Assembly (NCBI GenBank): GCA_037176705.1
Contig: CM073895.1
Coordinates: 186,001 to 250,000, forward strand
Source: Molossus alvarezi
Taxonomy: Eukaryota; Chordata; Mammalia; Chiroptera; Molossidae
Direction of reading: 5' to 3'
DNA: 64,000 nucleotides
The translations under genes were made by a program, and so were the position numbers. The notes under the pieces are model-generated. The model saw only the letters and a program-made list of their open reading frames with translations. It ran no database searches and was not told the DNA's origin. The first letter of the stretch is position 1. Every line of letters begins with the position of its first letter. Positions 60,290 through 64,000 of the stretch are shown here, piece by piece.

Positions 60290-62458
60290 ACTTCCAGTCA
60301 AGATGGTGGTGTAGGTAAACGCAGTATCGCCTCCTTTCACAACCACATCAAAATTACAACTAAACTACAGAACAAGCATCCTTTAGAACAGCCTAAAATC
60401 AAGCTGAATGGAAGTCCTACCACTATGAAATTAAAGCAGCCACATCAAGACGGGTAGGAGGGGGGGAGGAGGTGGACCGGCTGAGCCCACACCCACATCT
60501 GGCTGATAAAAATATAAAGGACACCTCCCCTATGAAGGTCCACCCTGAGGAGTAAGAGGTCCCGGCCCACACCAGGCTCCCAGCTCAGGATCGATCCAGT
60601 GTCAGGAAGAGACTCCCCATAACTTCTGGCTGTAAAAACCAGTGGGAACTGAGGCTGAGGGAGGCTGAGGCTGCTGGAGCCCCAGGCAGCTCCTCTTAAA
60701 GGGCCTGCACATGGACTCACTTGGACTCACACCTTTTAGGCTCCAGATTTGGGAGGCAGCTTGAAAGGCAACAGAGACATACCAGGAAGAACTGAGTTGT
60801 TTGATGTCGGGGCAAGGACTAGAAAGGGAGCTTTCTCCTAGACAGATGTGCTGGTGGAGGCCTCTGTTCCTTTGGTGAGCCCGTCCCCCACAGGGCAGGC
60901 AGACAGCTGCCATATCCAGGACTTCAGGAACCTGGCTCACACTGTTTGCCCCGCCCTGGTGATTCCCTGAGGCCTTGCCCCACCCAACCTTCAGGCCCAC
61001 CCAAGCTGTTTCCAGTGGCTTTATCAAAGAATTGGCCTGTTTTGGCTCCTGTTTCAGATTTTCCTAAATTCTCTCAAATAAGCGGCATCTGGCCACCATT
61101 GGCAGGTCACTCTGTAGCTTATGCCTGGTGACCCCAGGTAGAACAGGCAGTGGCTGACCTTGTCCCAGAGCCAGCACACCCAGCGGACAGCTTCATACCA
61201 CACTGAAGCACCACCACCCAACCACCTCCACAAGCAACATACTCAAGGAGTGGACTCAGGGGGTACCAGAGCCCTGCTGAAGTAAGTCTTGCTCCGTGTG
61301 GTGGGCCCCTGCACAGCTGGTCCTCCAAGGTAGTCAGAGGCCAATTGTCAGTGGGCACAGCCAGACCTTGCAGCTGATCAGCCTGAGTAAAACCCTCCCA
61401 TTGATGTGTCAACAGCCATCAAGACTCAATTACAACAGAAGCGTATACAGTCCACAGTAGGGGTGCACCTCGAGGGCCCAGCTGGGTAAACAGGGAGGCT
61501 GTGCCACTGGACCCTACAGGGCCACCCTAGGAAGCCTAGGGAACATAGCAACTCTACCTAATACATAGAAACACGGGGAGGCAGCCAAAATGAGGAGACA
61601 AGGAAACCTGTTCCAAAGGAAAGAACAGAACAATATTCCAGGAGAAGAACTAAACAAAATGGAGATAAGCAATCAACCAGAGGCAAACACTGCTTATAAG
61701 GATGCTCAATGAACTTAGTGAGAATTTCAAGAAACTTCATGAGAATGTCAAGGAACTTAGTGAGGACCTCAAGAGCACAATAAAGGACCAGTCAGAAATG
61801 AAGGATGCACTAATTGAAATAAAGAATAATTTACATGGGATCGATTGCAGAGTAGGTGAAGCCAAAAAGCAAACCATCAATTTGGAATATAAGGAAGCAA
61901 AAACACCCAATCAGAACAGCAAGAGAAAAAAAAGAATCCAAAAAATAAGAATAGTATAAGGAGCCTGTGTGACAATTACAAGCGTAACAACATTTGCATC
62001 ATGGGAGTGCCAGAAGGAGAAGAAAGAGGGCAAGAAATTGAAAACCTATTTGAAAAAATAATGACAGAAAACTTCCCTAACTTGGTGAAGGAAACAGACA
62101 TACAAGTCCTGAAACCACAGAGAGTCCCAAACAAGATGAACCCAAACAGAACAGAAACAGACTCATAGATACAGAGAACTTTCTGTTGGTTGCCAGATGG
62201 GAGGGGAGTGAAAAAAGATGAAGGGATCAAGAAGTACAAATTAGTTGTTAGGCTGATGAACCTCAAAGGGAAGGGGGGAGGTGGGGCAGAAAGAGAGAAA
62301 TCAAAGAATTGATATGCATATATGCATAACCAGTAGACACAGACAACAGTGTGGGAAAAACAGGAGGGAGGTGGGAATGGGGAGGAGGAGGTCAAGGGGG
62401 CAAAAAGAGGGACATCTGTAATACATTCAACAATAAAGATATTTTTAAAATAAATAAA
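60290..62458 (+). mobile_element. HAL1-like (ORF1-only) element, copy 2
   Basis: Starts agacttccagtcaagatggt, with a 5' UTR of about 1.3 kb, a shortened ORF1 and the same 3' end as copy 1 (ctgttggttgccagatggga ... acatctgtaatacattcaac, aataaagatatt tail). No ORF2. It was inserted into duplicated unit copy 3; copy 1 of the unit lacks it. Confidence 0.85.
61590..62147 (+). pseudogene. HAL1 ORF1 remnant, copy 2
   Basis: Opens MRRQGNLFQRKEQ. Coiled-coil words follow (MLNELSENFKKLHENVKEL), then NLEYKEAKTPNQNSKRKKR and an RRM beginning (IMGVPEGEERGQEIENL). The frame ends in VPNKMNP and jumps to the 3' region at about 62147, so the C-terminal domain is deleted. Frameshifts near 61690 and 61960. Confidence 0.78.
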
Positions 62459-62459
62459 T

Positions 62460-62567
62460 AAAAAGCAAGTTTTGATAAAATACAAAGGATTAAAATTATA
62501 TCAAGTATTGTTCTTTTGTCATTGCAATTAACCTATAAACCATGAATAAAAAGTAATTAGATGCCCT
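62460..62567 (+). repeat. Low-copy duplicated unit, copy 3 (second block)
   Basis: aaggattaaaattatatcaag and ttgtcattgcaattaac parallel aaaaaattaaaattataaaa and following bases at 18620-18700. Confidence 0.55.
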
Positions 62568-62755
62568 CTTGCTGGTTTGGCTGGGCGGTTAGAGCATCAG
62601 CCCACAGGCAGAAGAGTTTCAGGATCGATTCCAGTCAGGGGCACGTACCTTGATTGCAGTTTGGTCCCTGGCCCTGGTCAGAGTCATGCAGGAGGAAGCA
62701 AATCAATGTGTCTCTTTCACATCAATGTTTCTTTCTTTCTCTCTCTCTCTTTCTT

Positions 62756-62788
<33 letters not shown>

Positions 62789-62872
62789 TACTTGCTCTCT
62801 CTCTACCTCCCACTCTTCTCAAGAAGAATGAAAAAATATCCTCAGGTGAAAATTAAAAAAGAAAAAAAAAAT
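62568..62872 (+). mobile_element. Diverged Ves-like SINE with (AC)n
   Basis: ccctcttgctggtttggctg, atcgattccagtcaggggca, gattgcagtttggtccctgg, then TC, (ac)n at about 62769-62787 and TC again, ending atatcctcaggtgaaaatt. Confidence 0.8.
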
Positions 62873-62877
62873 TTTTA

Positions 62878-63262
62878 AGTACCTAGATGGAATACTATGC
62901 AGCTGTAAGAAAGATAGATCTCTTACCCTTTGCAACAACATGGAGGGACCTGGAGAGTATTATCCTAAGCAAAACAAGCCAAACAGAGAATGACAAATAT
63001 CACATGATCTCACTTATTTGTGGAATATAATAAAATAAGCTGATGAACAAAATAGACCCAGAGACACAGAAGTAGGGTACAGACTGACAAACCAAAGAAG
63101 AGGGGGTGGGGGGGAAGATAAACCACAAAACTTATATGCACGTATGTGTAACCATGGACATAGACAACAATGCTGGGGACAGGGCAGGGGTGAGGGGGAT
63201 CAGGAGGAGGGTATCATTGGGGGGAAAAGGAGAAACATCTATAACAAAAATAAATTAATTTT
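62878..63262 (+). mobile_element. L1 3'-end fragment
   Basis: acctagatggaatactatgc, tcacttatttgtggaatata, ggtacagactgacaaaccaa, a G-rich tract and aaaataaattaatttt. A 5'-truncated L1 insertion in duplicated copy 3. Confidence 0.85.
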
Positions 63263-63263
63263 A

Positions 63264-63515
63264 GCCCTGGCCAGTTTGGCTCAGCGGTTAGAGCGTCGGC
63301 CTGCGGTCCTGAGAGACCCGGGTTCGGTTCCCGCTAAGAGCACGTACCTCGGTTGCAATTTGTCCCCGGCCCTGGTCGGTCATGCGGGTGGCAGCCACTC
63401 GATGTGTCCCTTTCACATCGATGTTTCTCTCTCTCTCTCTGTTCATCTCTCTCCCTCCCACTCTACCTGAACAAAATAAATTAATTAATTAAAAAAAAAT
63501 TTTAAAGTAACTAGA
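63264..63515 (+). mobile_element. Young Ves-like SINE
   Basis: gccctggccagtttggctca ... gcgtcggcctgcggtcctga ... a TC tract ... ctacctgaacaaaataaatt. The CpG-rich body suggests recent insertion into the L1 tail. Confidence 0.9.
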
Positions 63516-63547
63516 AACTCCTCATAGTTATTTTTATTATTACTATT

Positions 63548-63797
63548 TTTAATCCTCACCTGAGGATATTTTTCCATTTATCTTCAGATAGAGCAGAAGG
63601 GAGAGAGGGAGGAAGAGAGAGAGAGGGAAACATTGACGTGAGCGACACATCAACTTATTGTCACCCGCACAACCCCAACCAGGGCTGGGAATGAACTGCA
63701 ACCAAGGTACAAGTTCTTGGCCGAAATTGAACCCAGGACTCCTTGGTCTGCAGGCCGACACTCCAACCACTGATCCAAACCAATCAGGGTGAAACTT
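63548..63797 (-). mobile_element. Ves-like SINE, reverse
   Basis: ttttaatcctcacctgagga, a GA tract, accagggctgggaatgaact, actgatccaaaccaatcagggt. Somewhat diverged. It separates two blocks of duplicated copy 3. Confidence 0.85.
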
Positions 63798-63903
63798 CTT
63801 ATATTTAAAAGTTATGAAAAACACTACTAAATAACAACAAAAAATAAACCACCATTAGAGCTAGAAAATGATTTTAACTTAATGATAATTAACAGTGCTA
63901 CAT
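63798..63903 (+). repeat. Low-copy duplicated unit, copy 3 (third block)
   Basis: cttcttatatttaaaagttatg and tagaaaatgattttaactta parallel ccttatatttagaaattatg and cgaaaataatttgaaccta at 18713-18790. Confidence 0.6.
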
Positions 63904-64000
63904 ATTACCCAGCTGGTGTGGATCAGTGGTTGAGCATTGACCCATGCACCAAGAGGTCAACAGGCAATGCACATGCCCGGGTTTCAGGCTCGAACCTCTT
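63904..64000 (+). mobile_element. Classic Ves-type SINE running off the window
   Basis: cccagctggtgtggatcagtggttgagcattgacccatgcaccaagaggtcaa head, with gcacatgcccgggtttcaggctcgaa. Cut by the window end. Confidence 0.85.

Overview
The window is mammalian, and almost certainly from a bat. It carries more than twenty insertions of tRNA-derived Ves-like SINEs (head gccctggccggtttggctca, A/B-box-like motifs, pyrimidine tract, A-rich tail), several young LINE-1 copies, ORF1-only half-L1 (HAL1-like) elements and gammaretroviral LTRs. I cannot resolve the bat family. No intact host protein-coding gene was found. It reads as a gene-poor, repeat-rich, duplicated stretch that may be subtelomeric.

Layout. 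1-4.5 kb: a truncated gammaretroviral LTR at the edge, a second LTR-like element (1326-1662), and a reverse-strand solo LTR (3684-4329) that split a SINE. 4.5-10.3 kb: unassigned sequence, including a segment (7820-8310) paralogous to 2540-3230. 10.3-17.2 kb: a long L1 with a purine-rich tandem array, 5' UTR, broken ORF1, broken ORF2 and 3' UTR. 18.1-20.3 kb: first copy of a low-copy duplicated unit, followed by a chimera of HAL1 5' UTR and SINE 3' half. 21.3-31.2 kb: mostly unique DNA with a short degenerate telomere-like tract (24248-24375) and two decayed minus-strand exons that I recognise as the end of PCMTD2, one still with a splice acceptor. 31.2-49.2 kb: a pile-up of L1 and HAL1 elements, beginning with about 2.4 kb of GA-rich degenerate tandem repeat. 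49.5-52.4 kb: second copy of the duplicated unit, with nested SINEs and a templated inverted insertion. 52757-59574: a complete-ended but defective gammaretroviral provirus, with both LTRs, a tRNA-Thr primer site, and gag, pro, pol and env remnants. 59.8-63.9 kb: third copy of the duplicated unit, split by a HAL1 element, SINEs and an L1 tail.

The most interesting items are: the provirus, whose LTRs differ by only one indel although its genes are broken and deleted; the purine-rich arrays that abut L1 5' UTRs; the HAL1/SINE chimera; the A-B-A'-B' inverted structure at 51.65-51.77 kb; and the three-copy duplication with its PCMTD2 remnant and telomere-like tract. All family names come from reading the sequence and recalling family hallmarks. 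No alignment or database search was run.
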